From contig JAYMTF010000057.1 in the NCBI GenBank assembly GCA_036897485.1, positions 1-62,101 of the forward strand: 62,101 bases of DNA, written 5' to 3'. A program made the position numbers and the translations under genes. Source of the stretch: Pelargonium nanum. Its lineage: Eukaryota; Streptophyta; Magnoliopsida; Geraniales; Geraniaceae. The notes under the pieces are model-generated. The model saw only the letters and a list, made by a program, of their open reading frames with translations. It was not told the origin of the DNA and did not search any database. Shown here piece after piece: positions 36,001-48,900 of this stretch; the stretch's first letter is position 1, and each line of letters begins with the position of its first letter.

Positions 36001-36725
36001 TTATCATTACAGAGTATATTATAGGGTCTATGTACCAAAAGACAATCTGAGAAACTTAATTGATATTGGAAGTACGGCCAAACTAATTTACCCAACGTCC
36101 CAACCTCCTTACCTAGTAATTAGCCTTCAGTAGATGTTGGACCTCTTTCTAATCATCTAGTATTTTCCTTTATGCGTATTGGTGAATAAAGTGATTTTCT
36201 GGTTTACTTATTGTCATTGCCTGAAGACTTTTTAGTTCTGCCATTTTGGGCAAATATTTATGACATATATATACAAGACACCAAAAGGTGCATAATTTGA
36301 CTTATCACCTTGGATATATTTAGGTTCACACGAACTCCCAATTTATATATAAAAGAACAATAATAGAAAACTGTTGTTATTTTCAAGCGTTCTAACACAC
36401 TGTCACATTGTTGATATGATTCCATTTCCAGGTAATGCCCGAGAATTTTTTCTTCGGCAGAAGGCCTCCTCTTCCATTATGTAATAAGAAGATTAACATA
36501 GTTGTTGGTGAGCCTATAGAATTTGACCTTCCTAAAATGAGGCAAACTGCAATATCTATGTCTCGCAGTTTATCACTTCCTACTCTAGGATGGCCCAGCG
36601 TTTCCCCTCATGGACTGGATGAGGCAGCACAAAGATGTCTATATGCTAATATTTCAGAACAGATTCAAAGTGCCATGGAAAGATTACGGAGTTTCGGTAA
36701 AAGCTGTCTAAAGTCAAAGGTTTGA
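33001..36725 (+). CDS. N-acylphosphatidylethanolamine synthase / tafazzin-like acyltransferase (At1g78690-like)
   Basis: Five coding exons: 33001-33212, 34303-34430, 35088-35173, 35635-35772, 36432-36725, giving 285 aa against 284 for Arabidopsis At1g78690. Seen: acyltransferase motif I NHMSTLDD with His68 and Asp73 (HX4D), motif II GKCIPITRGGGIYQ, motif III TFPEG (145-149) and motif IV PITPIILPIVHHG, all intact. Known for the family: the plant enzyme was characterised as acylating phosphatidylethanolamine to NAPE, and its sequence is related to mitochondrial tafazzin, which remodels cardiolipin. The precise acyl acceptor here is inferred. The start MGGRIMEWAGR matches the Arabidopsis N-terminus (MGKIMEWAAR). 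The stop used here is the TGA reached by reading past AAGTCAAAG|GTTTGA; an alternative splice at 36720 is possible. Intron 1 is a tandem array. Confidence 0.93.
33380..34200 (+). repeat. Tandem array of ~220-270 bp units in NAPE synthase intron 1
   Basis: Units begin near 33380, 33602, 33870 and 34132 with variants of AATAGCTTAAAGCTTGAGTT followed by GAAAGAGT..GAAGTCA and a run ending in ACTATATACATTAC. Units 2 and 3 also share GGATTTG(T/G)CTTT..AAAGGTCCC. About three and a quarter diverged copies make up most of the intron. Confidence 0.75.
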
Positions 36726-39206
36726 GTTTATGCTTCCTGAAGAAGTTAAATGTTTGGCCCATGCATTCATGTTATACACCACGTCCAGCAACAGGGAAAA
36801 TATTCAGACTATTTTAGAAATATTGGTGTTAGGCTCTTTTTTATTAGGTCAAGCACCAATTAGCTATTCTTTTTTTCCTGGTTATGAGATGTAATTTATT
36901 TATTTAAATAGTGTTGCTTAAAGAATAGACACAATTATTCAGCCCATGTTTCATTTGCATTACAAAAATGCACATTTTAGCTGAAAGTTATGCTGGATGT
37001 GCATGATCTGAAATGTATTATTACTTTATTAGTGAACGAATGTTCTCGAACTTTTGATCACCATAAATCATAAATTTGTTAGTTCAATGGATTTGGCTTT
37101 TCAAGAGTCTTTACATATTTGTTTCTTGTATGGGGTTGTACATATAATATGTTACTTCCTCGACTGATCAGTCATTGCAGCTGGTAGGCTCTGTGCTGCA
37201 TAAAGCCGCTTCAGGTACACATATTCTCCTCATTTCCTTATCTTGATTCATTTTGCTTGTAAGTTTGTAATGCTGCATCCTTCTATATAGCTAAGTATGT
37301 GATATGGAGCACATTAGTGGTCTGCTCTGTGACTTTTTCTTCTGATGATTGCTTGTTTGTTGCTACTTGCCAGTGGCTAGCTGCAGAAAATTCTTGTTCT
37401 TGAACAGTCCATTCGGTTGTATTGAAAAGAAAACAAAAAAGACTTGTCGTGTCTTAAGATAAACTTTTGCTTACTTTCCAGTGAATTTGAAGAAATTTAG
37501 GCGCATTTGAATAAAAACTATTGGTTCGGGAATGAGAAGCAAGAACGATATTCTCATTTTTGAACCAAACCTTGGATTTTGTGCTCAATTTAGCTCAGAA
37601 GTTTATTCTTATACTGAGAGAAGCAGCTTTTAACTTTGTGTTTGACTCTTCCACAATGACACTACTACATGTATGTATGCCCATATATTCTTTTTGCCCA
37701 TATGTAAATTGTTAAAATTGTTACAGGGTTTGAGTGATCTGTCTCTGTTATCTACTTGGGATGAGGGCTAAATTGCATTCAATTCTCAGCAACATTAAAT
37801 GATTGGTGAGAAGAAAAATGTGACGTATTTATTATTATTATTAACATAGATATTCTCTGCTATTACCAGAAGATGTGAAACATTCAATTACTAGTTTTCT
37901 ACTACTGTTACATCTGCCATTTTGTTTTCATTTATTGTACAGTTATGAGTATTTTTATGATACTGTGGAGTCCAAAAGGATTTAGAGGTCTGATTTAATT
38001 GGTGTTGTTGTGATTGGTAGTGCTGTAAATATGAGTAGGTGAGTTTAGGTGCCCATTTCGCTGACCCTTCAATCAGATTGCTAGCTTTCAAATTAGATTT
38101 AACCTATTTGATGGCCTGATCTGTTAGGCAAGGAGCTCTCCTGCGTAAAGTAGTGCTCATAATTTAGATTTTGGGTCGGGTTGGAAATAACTAATTCACA
38201 TTTGTGCAGGATGTGATGGATTTGTCATAGGAAAAGTCAGTTGCCCAACCCAAAAAATGAGCTTGACAATTTGAATTTCGGGTTGAAAATACCTTATCCT
38301 AATCTTACCCGCATTTGTGCAGGTTGCAGGTCAGGTTTGTCTTGGGAAAAATGTGAGTTGCCGGCCCAAAAAAGGATTAGGTCCACTTGAGTTGACCTAA
38401 AGGACATGTTTGACCTCAGGTCGGGTGTTACCATAAGTTTTCCTCCGACTCTCGTTCTGTTAAGTCTTTTGGACAAAAAGTAACAAGGATATTGTGCTAT
38501 TTATCACCACGGTCTATCTTCTTGTGCTGATCTTACCCGAGAAACATCATAAGATCATACCAATGTCTAATGAGCCAAGCGGTTAAGAGCTTCATTTTCG
38601 AAACATCAAAAGATTGAGTATCGCCCACGTGTTCTTAACTATTTATACATCATCACTACCCGTTTAAGTTTATTTGGTTTTGATCTGTCAGAGAATATCC
38701 CAGAAGGACTAGAGGTGTAAAGTGAAGCATATACAGCATAAAAAGGTGCCATTCATTTTCTTCTCCATGTTGGCATATTATACAGTGTTTAAAAGTGATT
38801 AAGCTTTAACAATCCATACAGCTTTAGATAGAGTCCAGCAATGAGAAAATGATATTGTATGTGATGTGTATTGTATCCTTTTTGGAAAGAGGAAAAAAAG
38901 AGATGTTGACAAATGGAGAAAAATTATTAAAGAACATGTGGATGGCTTATCTATTGTCTCTTCAGTTTTGTTGCTTTGCTTTGATATGTTAAAGATGGAA
39001 AACATTGACATGCTTCCACTGAAAGATAGCATGTGTTGAGCTTGATATTGTTGCTTTGCTTTTGAGTGTTGTTGCTCTAAAGTATGGGTCCTGTTTTGCA
39101 TAACTGGATTGTAATTTTGATATCATATTCTAGCTGTTGCTTCTAGTTGAGCACTTACATGTTACCTATTATTGCAGGTTCCATGTGGCACAGTTCAAGC
39201 AAATAA
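36720..39206 (+). other. Possible alternative 3' exons of the NAPE synthase gene
   Basis: If the GT at 36720 is used as a donor, exons 37181-37214 (after TCATTGCAG, before GTACAC) and 39178-39206 (after TATTATTGCAG) join in frame. The ending LVGSVLHKAASGSMWHSSSK follows LKSK and stops at TAA 39204-39206. The default ending at 36725 matches the family length better, so these may instead be 3' UTR exons or chance signals. Confidence 0.3.
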
Positions 39207-39686
39207 AGAGGCTCAAGGACTTGGTCACAACTCTCAAGCATGAGTAGATTCCAAATAAGGTATGTCACTTTGTCTACATTTTTATTCTTATTTGATGATG
39301 AGTGAACTATTTTTTAGTTAGTCAACTATTGATTAAGGTCAATCAATCTACCTAAGTAGTTTACTTGTAAGCGAACCCCTAAAAAGACGAGCATCTAGGC
39401 TTCTTGGATATAAGTTGACCAAGAGACTATTAAAATTTATGTTACCGAGGAGAGAGATTTGATGAGTCAGATGGGGGCGAACGAAACTTACTCTTCACTC
39501 ACACACATAGCAATGACTCTCATACCAATCATAAGGATAATGAATCGGTTTTGTCATATTACGTGCTATAGATGACATCCACCAATTTTGTACCTTGTTA
39601 CTATAAAAATGACTAAATAAGCTTTTTACTCTTGTGACCTCGTTGATTGTGACATATTTAGAACCAATAGCTCGTGGCCACTATCT

Positions 39687-39944
39687 TAGAGATGACTATT
39701 TGAATTTGAACTCGCAAGTATATAAAATCTAAATCACACAATTTACAAAATTTGACCCACAAAATGATGGTCCAAGACATGAAATGGACCTGATTGACTT
39801 TTGGATTGAGTTAGTTAGTCATTGAGAGAAATAGTAGGTCGGGTCGGTCAACCTTGCACTCACTTGTACAACTCTCGTTGGTCAGGCTCGGGTTTGATCT
39901 TTCCGACCCGAATTCATGAAAACTTACCCGAAATGGAAACTCTA
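39687..39944. mobile_element. Probable hAT-like MITE
   Basis: TAGAGATGACTATTTGAATT at the left and ACCCGAAATGGAAACTCTA at the right are weak inverted repeats. The interior holds 'gggtcggtca' and 'ctcgggtttgatc' blocks like the other family members. No clear 8-bp target duplication was found. Confidence 0.4.
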
Positions 39945-42803
39945 GGTCCACTACATGACATTTACCTAACTACTGATCCATATAGTTAGTTGCAAGTAAT
40001 CATCATAACAATACATTTTAAGTTATAATCATATGTTGTCTAATCACAATTCACAAACACTACTGTGGAAGTGACTTTTACACCTTTATCCAAAACTTCA
40101 AACTATTCAATGCACTTGCTGTTGGTTTGGTTGCTTTTAAGCACTTGGTGTGTTGGTGTGTTCTCTCCCAACTTTCTCATGCTTGTCTTTAATGACATTA
40201 CATTTTAACTACTAGCTTTAGTTCTAATTTTATTTATTCATTTATCATTGTACTGTTCTTAATGACTTTTCTATTTGAGTAGCGATCTACGTTTCTTTTC
40301 AAAACATTGAACGCCAATGAGTCAACGCGGAAATCTCCATTCCCGTTCTAAAGAAGTCTACTCCAAATGTTTAAAATTCTAAAATCTTAGCATTCCGCGT
40401 TTCCGTATTTGTTATGAGTACCAAAGTGTACTGCTATCCAGATAACTTAGTAAATTCAAGGATATTTATTTATTTTTGGGCTCTCCACAATTTATACATA
40501 ATGGATTTAGGCATGACATTGATTTATAGCTATGAAACTCTCGTGATTTGATTTAAAACCATTACTTGTGGAGAACTTTTCTTCAGGGACCAGCCGGCAT
40601 GGACGGCACTTTAAGGAAATTGCTTATGGATTTTGGCTGTTTTCTCAGATGCCAAATGGTCCCTGTTGTTGGATTGTTTTTTTTTCCTTTGGGTTTTTAG
40701 ACTTTAGTATTGTTTATTTGTGTTGATTTGCCCTCATCTAGTGTTGATATTGCTTGTGTTGCCACTTGAGTGGCAGCTTCTTTGGTTGGACTTTTGATAG
40801 AGTAAGAGGACTGACTTGTGCGTCTTTTCGGTAGATTTGATGTATGCATTTATCGGTACAAAAATTGACGACTTAATTGAAGCTGCAGATAATTATTGGA
40901 AAACCTTACATACATTCATCACTGTAAAAAATAACATGTGACTAGATAATACTGAACTCTCAGACATTTGCAGTTGCGGAAAGGTACGTATAACTTATTT
41001 GTACCAAATGTAGGTTATAAACACATAATCTATGTCAAAATCTAAGCGTATAAACATGAAAAGTGTAACATCTCATCCTGCTCACTTTTCACAGATTTAT
41101 ATTAAATAAAATAGATTTGGTCAATTTTTAGGATAAATCGAATAAATCTGTAAATTTTACACATAAAATTTGAAATTCAATATACAACCCGCGTCTCTTC
41201 CATATCTGTACTCGACCCAAGAAAACCTATATGACCAACCTATGTATGATCTGAGTATTTTTGTTTTGACCTGATCTGTTTATGACTTGCGACTCTATCA
41301 AATCTGTCTGCATTTTCATGAGTTTGAATTGTATAAATAGATTTGATCAATTTTTCAGCCAAATCGAACAACCTCAAAACATTTAAACATTTATCCCGAA
41401 ACTCAATCTGCAACCACATTTCTTCTCAATTTGAACTCAATCAAAGAAAACTCGAATTACCGGCTCTACTTACGGACTTGGTGATAATTATTAAATCACG
41501 TAATAGTTGGTGGACCACTAGAGCCGTCTGATCAGTCAGCATTTATCCTGTGGTGGGTGGGACCACGTAAGCTAGATACGACGCCAGCAACCAGAAGGTA
41601 AAAGGTCAAATGTTTCTCAACTTCCCGCCTAGGGGTACTTTTGTTATTTAAATTGAACGCCAGGGTCAGATCTATCTCGAAAACTTCGAATTTCAATTTT
41701 TTCACATTTTATATTCTACTTTATTCTTTATTATGACTTTACGTTTTTGCCCTCGATAGTTTATTGTTATTTGACGGTATATAATAGTAATTGATATTTC
41801 CAGGTTGGATTGTACTGCTTCCAGGTGGTGATAGAGCATGAGTGCATGGCATGAACTAAACATGTTTTAAGTCAATGTAATCATGTTCATGGAAGACAAT
41901 TTAACATGTTTAGTGTTTGTATTTTAACATTGGTAATTTAGACTCAAATATGCAAAAAAAAAAAAAAAACTCGAAATGAGACCCAACTCAAAGTATATTT
42001 GAGTCACATAAAATAGAATTGATCGATTTTCAGATGGTATAGTCATTTTCACATACACTTACATATTTTACATTACAATATAGAATTTAAACAATTTAGA
42101 ACCGACAATGTGGACTCATAATTTATTTATGCATGCCATTCACAAGTTAAGGAGCACTGAAACGTCGTGCTTGTTTCATATTATTCTTTTCTACTTGCAA
42201 AATTTGAAAAGTACCCTAAAAATGCGTGAACACATAATAATAAAATCACACATCCCGGATTTCAATTATTATTATCTTTTGCAAAACTTGCACTTGATAG
42301 CTAAATTTGACGATGAAATCAATTTAGGACAAAATTTTATAATTAAGGGATGTGATCACCACATCGACTTTGTCATTCAACATACAATTTTGTTCTAAAA
42401 TTGTCTCATTCATAAATTTAACCAACTCAAGCAACTCATGATTGCCCCACATCAACAACTTTTCAAGAATAATTATCACGTCAACTTAACATGACCGAGT
42501 GTAAGATCTTTTTAATTGTCTCATAATAGAATATAATATACATGAATAAAGTATTTTTCAATCTAATTTAAGAAGTAAAATCCAATAAGCTTGTAGGAAG
42601 AAAAAAATGGAGTGCACATAGCAAAAATAGTCATTCCATTTCAAGTATTTATTTCAATTTTTTTAATTGCTCTCGTGACTACAACTACTTTCTCTCTCTC
42701 TGCTTCACTGTGTCGTTGTTGTGTTCTGCTCCAAAAAATTGATGTTTCGTTTCGTAAACTGAGCTCAGATCTCTCTCCATCGCTCTCCATTTCTCGCTCT
42801 CAG

Positions 42804-42935
42804 GTACTGATTTTCCTCTTAATTTCACTTCCATTTCACTTTTCTTCTCTTCTCCGATCGATTCCGTTTTCGTGTATCGATTTGAATCTGAGCTTCTGAA
42901 ATTGTTAATTTATTCATTTTTTTTTAGATTTTCAG
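42804..42935 (+). other. Probable 5' UTR intron of KCBP
   Basis: CTCTCAG|GTACTG at 42803/42804 and a T-rich tract ending TTTTCAG at 42935 would join a CT-rich leader to the exon carrying the start codon at 42952. Inferred from splice signals only. Confidence 0.5.
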
Positions 42936-42951
42936 GTGCGATTTGAGTGGA

Positions 42952-45900
42952 ATGACAATTGATTTGCCGCCATCGATGGCGCAGAGCATGAGAACGAGCA
43001 GGTCTTCTTTCGGCTCCAGCAATGGCAATGAAGAGAGTCCTCTGCATAGTCATGCTTCTGCTGCTTTCTCCAATGGCGACGGTGGATATGACAGTGACGG
43101 TTCCAATTTTGCACCTCCGTGAGTGTTTTTTTTGAATTTTTTGAAGTTAATGTTCAGCTTTAGCTTTTGTAGAGCTTACCTACTTTGCTGCTTTTATTTA
43201 TGGAGATGGATTGGTTTTGCGGATTTGGATTCACGAGTGCATGATATGATTCTGTAGATTTTGTTGCTAGACTAGCCTGGTCCCTGTTCTGTTGCTAGCT
43301 GTATAGTTAATTTTGAACTGAATTTCAAGTTTGAGCATTGGCTTGATTGACCTGCTTTGCCTATTTTTTTTATAATTTGCTGTTGGATTAATCTTTTGTG
43401 TCTCGCAATATCTTTCAATTTAGTTTTTGATGTGTGTTGGCAATTGATGGTTTTTGTTAGGATAGTGTTCACGTATTTAGAAAAATGTCAAATTTAGGTA
43501 CTTTTCATTTGGACTTTCAGAAATCTTTGAACTTGGATTAATCTGTTGAGTTTTGCAGTTTCCTTCAATTTAGTTTTTGTTGTGATTGTATTTTTCCAGT
43601 TTTTGCTAGGAAGCTAAGTGCTTTACTTCATTTTTTATTGTTTGTTGCAGTACACCTTCAACTCTCTCAATGGCTATTCCAGCAGAACTTGCTGGCGCTA
43701 TACCATTGATCGATAGATTTCAGGTAGGAAAATTCATTGTCTAGCTAATAATGCAATATGTCAAATCAATACTCCTTTCCATTTCAGTTTGCTTTGTTCA
43801 TTTCACCGTGAATAAAAGAACTGGCTATTGAAATCTTCTTAAAAGTTCCTTGCTATTTGTGTAGGTGGAAGGGTTTTTAAGGATGATGCAGAAACAAATC
43901 AATTCTGCTGGGAAACGAGGTTTTTTTTCTAAGAAATCTGTAGGTCCTCAAGTTCGGGAGAAGTTCACGTTTGAAGACATGCTGTGTTTTCAAAAGGTGA
44001 TCATACTTCTTGTGCTCCATGATTGTGCATTGTTATAGAACTAAATGACTCATCGATAGCTAACTTTCAACTTCCTCACAGGATCCAATACCGACTTCCT
44101 TACTTAAAATTAATAGTGACTTGGTGAGTCGAGCAACAAAATTGTTCCAGATAATATTAAAATACATTGGAGTTGATTCATCCGATCGAGTAACTCCACC
44201 CAGTTTAGATGAAAGGATAGAACTCGTTGGAAAGTTATATAAGCAAACATTGAAGCGGTCAGAGCTTCGTGATGAACTTTTTGTTCAAATTTCAAAACAA
44301 ACAAGAAATAATCCAGATAGGTATGAAACTTTGAACTTTCCCCCAAAATGTTGTTACTTGTTTTCACGAATGTTTTCATGTGTCTTTCAATATTGGTGCT
44401 AATCATCCTTTTTTTCTTTGTCATCCTTGTTCATTTTGATATTACAGGCAGTACTTGATCAAGGCTTGGGAGCTCATGTATTTATGTGCATCCTCCATGG
44501 CTCCCAGCAAGGATATTGGTGGATATCTGTCGGAGTATGTTCATAATGTAGCGCATGGTGTGAGTACTGACTCTGAGGTTCAAGTTCTTGCCTTAAACAC
44601 GTTAAATACTTTGAAGCGCACTGTTAAGGCTGGTCCCAGACACACGATACCGGGACGCGAAGAGATCGAAGCCCTCTTAACCGGTAGAAAGCTTACTACT
44701 ATAGTGTTCTTTTTAGACGAAACTTTTGAAGAAATTGCATATGACATGGCGACAACAGTGGCCGATGCTGTTGAGGTACTTATAAAACTTCTATACTTCA
44801 CCGTGCAATATAGCATTCTAAATACTGACTGGGAGGGAGGAATGAAAAATTTAACTTCATTGTACAATTAAAGATGCTAACTGACTGAAACAGTAGGAAT
44901 AACATCACTGGACTAGGTACTGTGCCACATGAAAAGTTTATGCCATTGTCCAAAAATGTTGTTTGACATGTAATTTTGACAATTAGGAGGTCTCAATTAT
45001 TCCCTACCATTATTCTAGTTCTAAATGGGAGATTATGATGGCATTAACAACTAAAAAAAGAAAAAGAAAAGACGATATTTGTGAAGAGGGCATGACTCAT
45101 GAGGTTATTTGGATGATGATTCCTGTTATTACCTTTACTTTTTAAGTTGAGCAGTATCGTGTACATTATACTATGATGATTCCAGTTGGTTGTTTCAAGT
45201 ACTACGGACAATATTGTCTGTGCAACTTCTTGAATGCCATTGTTTCAGATGAATAACTGACCTTCAATTCGTTTTGAGTTTATTCTGCAATAGATGTCAT
45301 ACAATTACATATTATATGGGTTTGCTTAAGTCAAGCCAGTTTAGGTTTGAAAAGGTTATGAAATTTCAGTTTCCTTAGAGACTAGTTTGTTCGTATTTAA
45401 ATAAAATAGAAACATAAAGGCCTTATTAAATAACAGAGAGAATCAAACCCTTGATGCAATCCGTGATACTTCCAGCTTCCCAGTATCTCGCATCCGACAC
45501 AGAATCAACTAGCCTAACCAAAGCATTCACAGTTCAACACACAAATGAAAAACTAACATGAACAATGCCTCTACTCTCTACCCAAAGCTACACAATCACT
45601 AATTACCAACCCAACACCACCCCTCCTGGTCTGTTGTCGCAAATAGCCAAAATAATCGAGAATGCAGCCGACATCACTAACTGTTATGAAATTTCAATTT
45701 CTTTGGGAAGTAGATTGCTCTTAATTTGGTTCTATCACTCTTACTATTATTAACAAAAATTTATGCACGCTTCAGGAACTTGCAGGGATAATAAAACTTT
45801 CAGCGTATTCTAGCTTTACTTTGTTTGAATGCCGCAAAGTTGTTACTGGCTCTAAGTCTCCTGATCCTGGAAATGGTATATATTTTCTCCATATACAATT

Positions 45901-48900
45901 ACTTCAGTGTTTCCTTAATTATGCTCATATGAGACAGCTATCTAACAAGTACTATGTTTCCACAGAGGAGTATATCGGACTAGATGATAACAAATACATA
46001 GGGGATTTGCTGGCTGAGTTCAAGGCAGCAAAGGATCGAAGTAAAGGAGAAATTTTGCATTGCAAATTGACATTTAAAAAAAGGCTGTTTCGGGAGTCAG
46101 ATGAAGCAATAGCAGACCAGATGTTCGTGCAGTTGTCATATGTTCAGGTATTTTGGCGGTGTAAGTCATTTTTTCCTGTGTGCAAAAACTGAGGCAATAA
46201 TGCTTTTAAAAGAACTATGATCCCTTCTTCTCTCCCCTTTTTCTTGCCTTTTTGCCTATAGGAATTTTCAAAAGTGGAATAAGTACTTCCAAGTTTCAAT
46301 TGGACAGTTTCTATGTTAAGATTTTGACATTCAGATTTGGTGATTCCTGGTTATGTTACAGTTGCAACATGATTATATTTTGGGCAACTATCCTGTTGGG
46401 AGGGATGATGCTGCGCAGCTGTCTGCATTACAGATCTTAGTTGAGATTGGATTTGTTGGTAGCCCTGAATTATGCACGTCAGTATTCTTTTCTTTTCTTT
46501 ATTTGGTTTCTATTACTTTATCTTACTCTATCACATTTATCTACTCCATTGCTCCATTTTTGTATGATAGAATTTCCAATTCTCTTACATTCTAGTCAAT
46601 GTTCACTTGCTGAGTCTTGTATGTTTTCAGTGACTGGAATTCACTTCTGGAACGATTCCTACCAAGGCAAATTGCAATAACCAGGGCAAAGCGGGAATGG
46701 GAGTTGGATATTCTTTCTCGCTACAATTCATTGGTAAAAACTAGATTTCTTGATTTTCCTTATTTTTAGACTATTGTTACATTTGATTGTAGTACGCGAC
46801 TTTTGTTCTCCAACCATGAGATTATAAATTTTTTATTTCCCAAACAAATCTTAGTTTGGTAGCTAACTGTAGTATGACATTTGTTGTTTTTCGTTCAAAT
46901 TTGGTTATATAAAATTAATCAATTGGACATTTTTTCAGTAGATTTATTTTCAATTGACAGTGACAATTTTAGTGCAAATTAACTTATATAAGATGCTTCT
47001 GTTTCATCATAGGAACATTTGACAAAAGATGATGCAAGACAACAATTCTTGAGAATATTGAGAACACTTCCTTACGGGAATTCAGTTTTCTTCAGTGTTC
47101 GCAAGATTGATGATCCCATTGGACTTCTGCCTGGGCGGATAGTCTTGGGCATAAATAAACGCGGGGTGAGTCTTAGTTATATATCATAATTATATTGGTT
47201 TGAAAAACTTGCTTTGTGATGCGGCTCAATAATATTTTGTATGTTTCCATATAGGTTCACTTTTTCCGCCCAGTTCCAAAAGAATATTTACATTCTGCAG
47301 AGCTAAGAGATATAATGCAATTTGGCAGCAGCAATACTGCTGTTTTCTTCAAAATGAGAGTTGCTGGCGTTCTTCACATATTTCAGTTTGAAACCAAGCA
47401 GGTTCATACACCTCTCTATCTTTTATTTTCTACCCATAAGTGCTCTACTTCGTAGATTTTAAGCTTCTTGCTGCTCTTAGTTCTCTACTTAGGAGTTAAT
47501 ACTTTCTTCTAAGCAGGGAGAAGAAATTTGTGTTGCTCTTCAAACACATATAAATGATGTCATGCTGCGTCGCTACTCTAAAGCTCGGTCTTCTAGTAGC
47601 AGTTCAGTGAATGGAGATCTTCCTAGCACTATTAAGCCTCCAAGCATGGAAGTGTATGAGAAACGTGTTCAAGATTTGTCGAAAGCTGTTGAGGAATCCC
47701 AGAAGTACACTGATGAAGTAAGCATTAGAACAAAAATTTATTTTGCTGGTTAGAGTAATTAAGTGGAAATGAATCTACACTGAGCAAAATAAGCATTGTT
47801 ATATCCTTATATCTTCTTTTAGGATTTGTAAATATTGGCACCTTTTCATGAGAGCAACACTGAGATTTTGAGTCCAGTATGAGTCTTCTGTATGAGAGGT
47901 TGTTTGTTGTTGATTTTTTCTGTGTTTCGGACCGGACCGAATAGATCCAGTTTGGTCATACGTAATAGTTTCCGGTCCCAGTCACATCCTGCCTGGATCA
48001 GAATTATTATTTATTTATTTTATTATTCTTTTACAATATTGATATTTTTTATAAAAAAAAACTATTACTTTTGGTACAATCCACTATTATTGCTCACAAA
48101 ATTTAAATTTTTTGGCTAGAAATATATATATATTTTAAAAATACTTAAAAATACTTTTGGTCCAACTGGTCCTGGTCCCATGCAATTCCAGTCCGGTCAG
48201 TTAGATACCAGTCTCGTAGTCCAGTCCCGGTCCTCAAAATTTCCTAATTCCAGTGCCGCTTCGGTATTGAGTTTGACCTGTTGAGCACCCCTTGGAGTAG
48301 TGTGCAAATTACTTACTGTTATCCAAGGATTTTGTTATGAACCATTTCCTCTCATACGAATAACACTTGAGAATAATAAGTGTATTGCGTCTATATAGCT
48401 GCTTGAAGAAATGCGTGAGAAACAGGAGCAGGAAGTGAAGTTGCGAGAAGAATTGGAAGGCCTGAAAGATACCTTGAGATCTGAAAAGCAGAACTTGGCA
48501 GATGTTGAATCTGATCTTGATAAGCTCAGATCATTGTGTAATGAAAAAGATGAAGCTCTTCAGGTGGGTTCGGGTCAACTGTGAATCTCTCCGTTCTTTA
48601 AACTTGCATTTGTTTAATCCCTAATATCAGTTCTGGTCTCTTCTATTAGGCTGCAATACGGGATAAGAAAAACATTGAAGTGAAGTTGAGTAATCTAGCA
48701 TTGGAAAACAATGCTAAGAAGGATCTAGTTGGATCGACTAACCAGGTAAATTTTGGAGTAAATGTGCTTATACTGATTGATTGAGACTTTTTATTAATGA
48801 AAGGAAAGAAATTGCTTTCTTGTTTAGGGTTGTGAACAAGTGGAGCCTTTAACGAGCTGCTCAAACTTGGCTTGCTAAATATTCGGCTCAAGCTCGTTAT

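Larger units (their letters stand above)
36726..42951. other. Long intergenic stretch between NAPE synthase and KCBP
   Basis: About 6 kb with no independent gene recognised. It contains possible alternative NAPE synthase 3' exons to 39206, hAT-like fragments rich in 'cgggtt' (38160-38430, 39687-39944, 41100-41475), a tRNA box A-like sequence at 38570-38590 without a convincing box B, a poly(A) run near 41957-41972, and from about 42690 the CT-rich KCBP leader. Confidence 0.55.

Noticed and set aside
38560..38650. tRNA-like GAGCCAAGCGGTTAAGAGCT
   Set aside because: Resembles box A of tRNA-Ser/Leu but lacks a box B and acceptor-stem pairing.
42612..42899. Hydrophobic open frame upstream of KCBP
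   Set aside because: CT-rich leader sequence read as Leu/Ser/Phe; it overlaps a likely 5' UTR intron and has no conserved domain.
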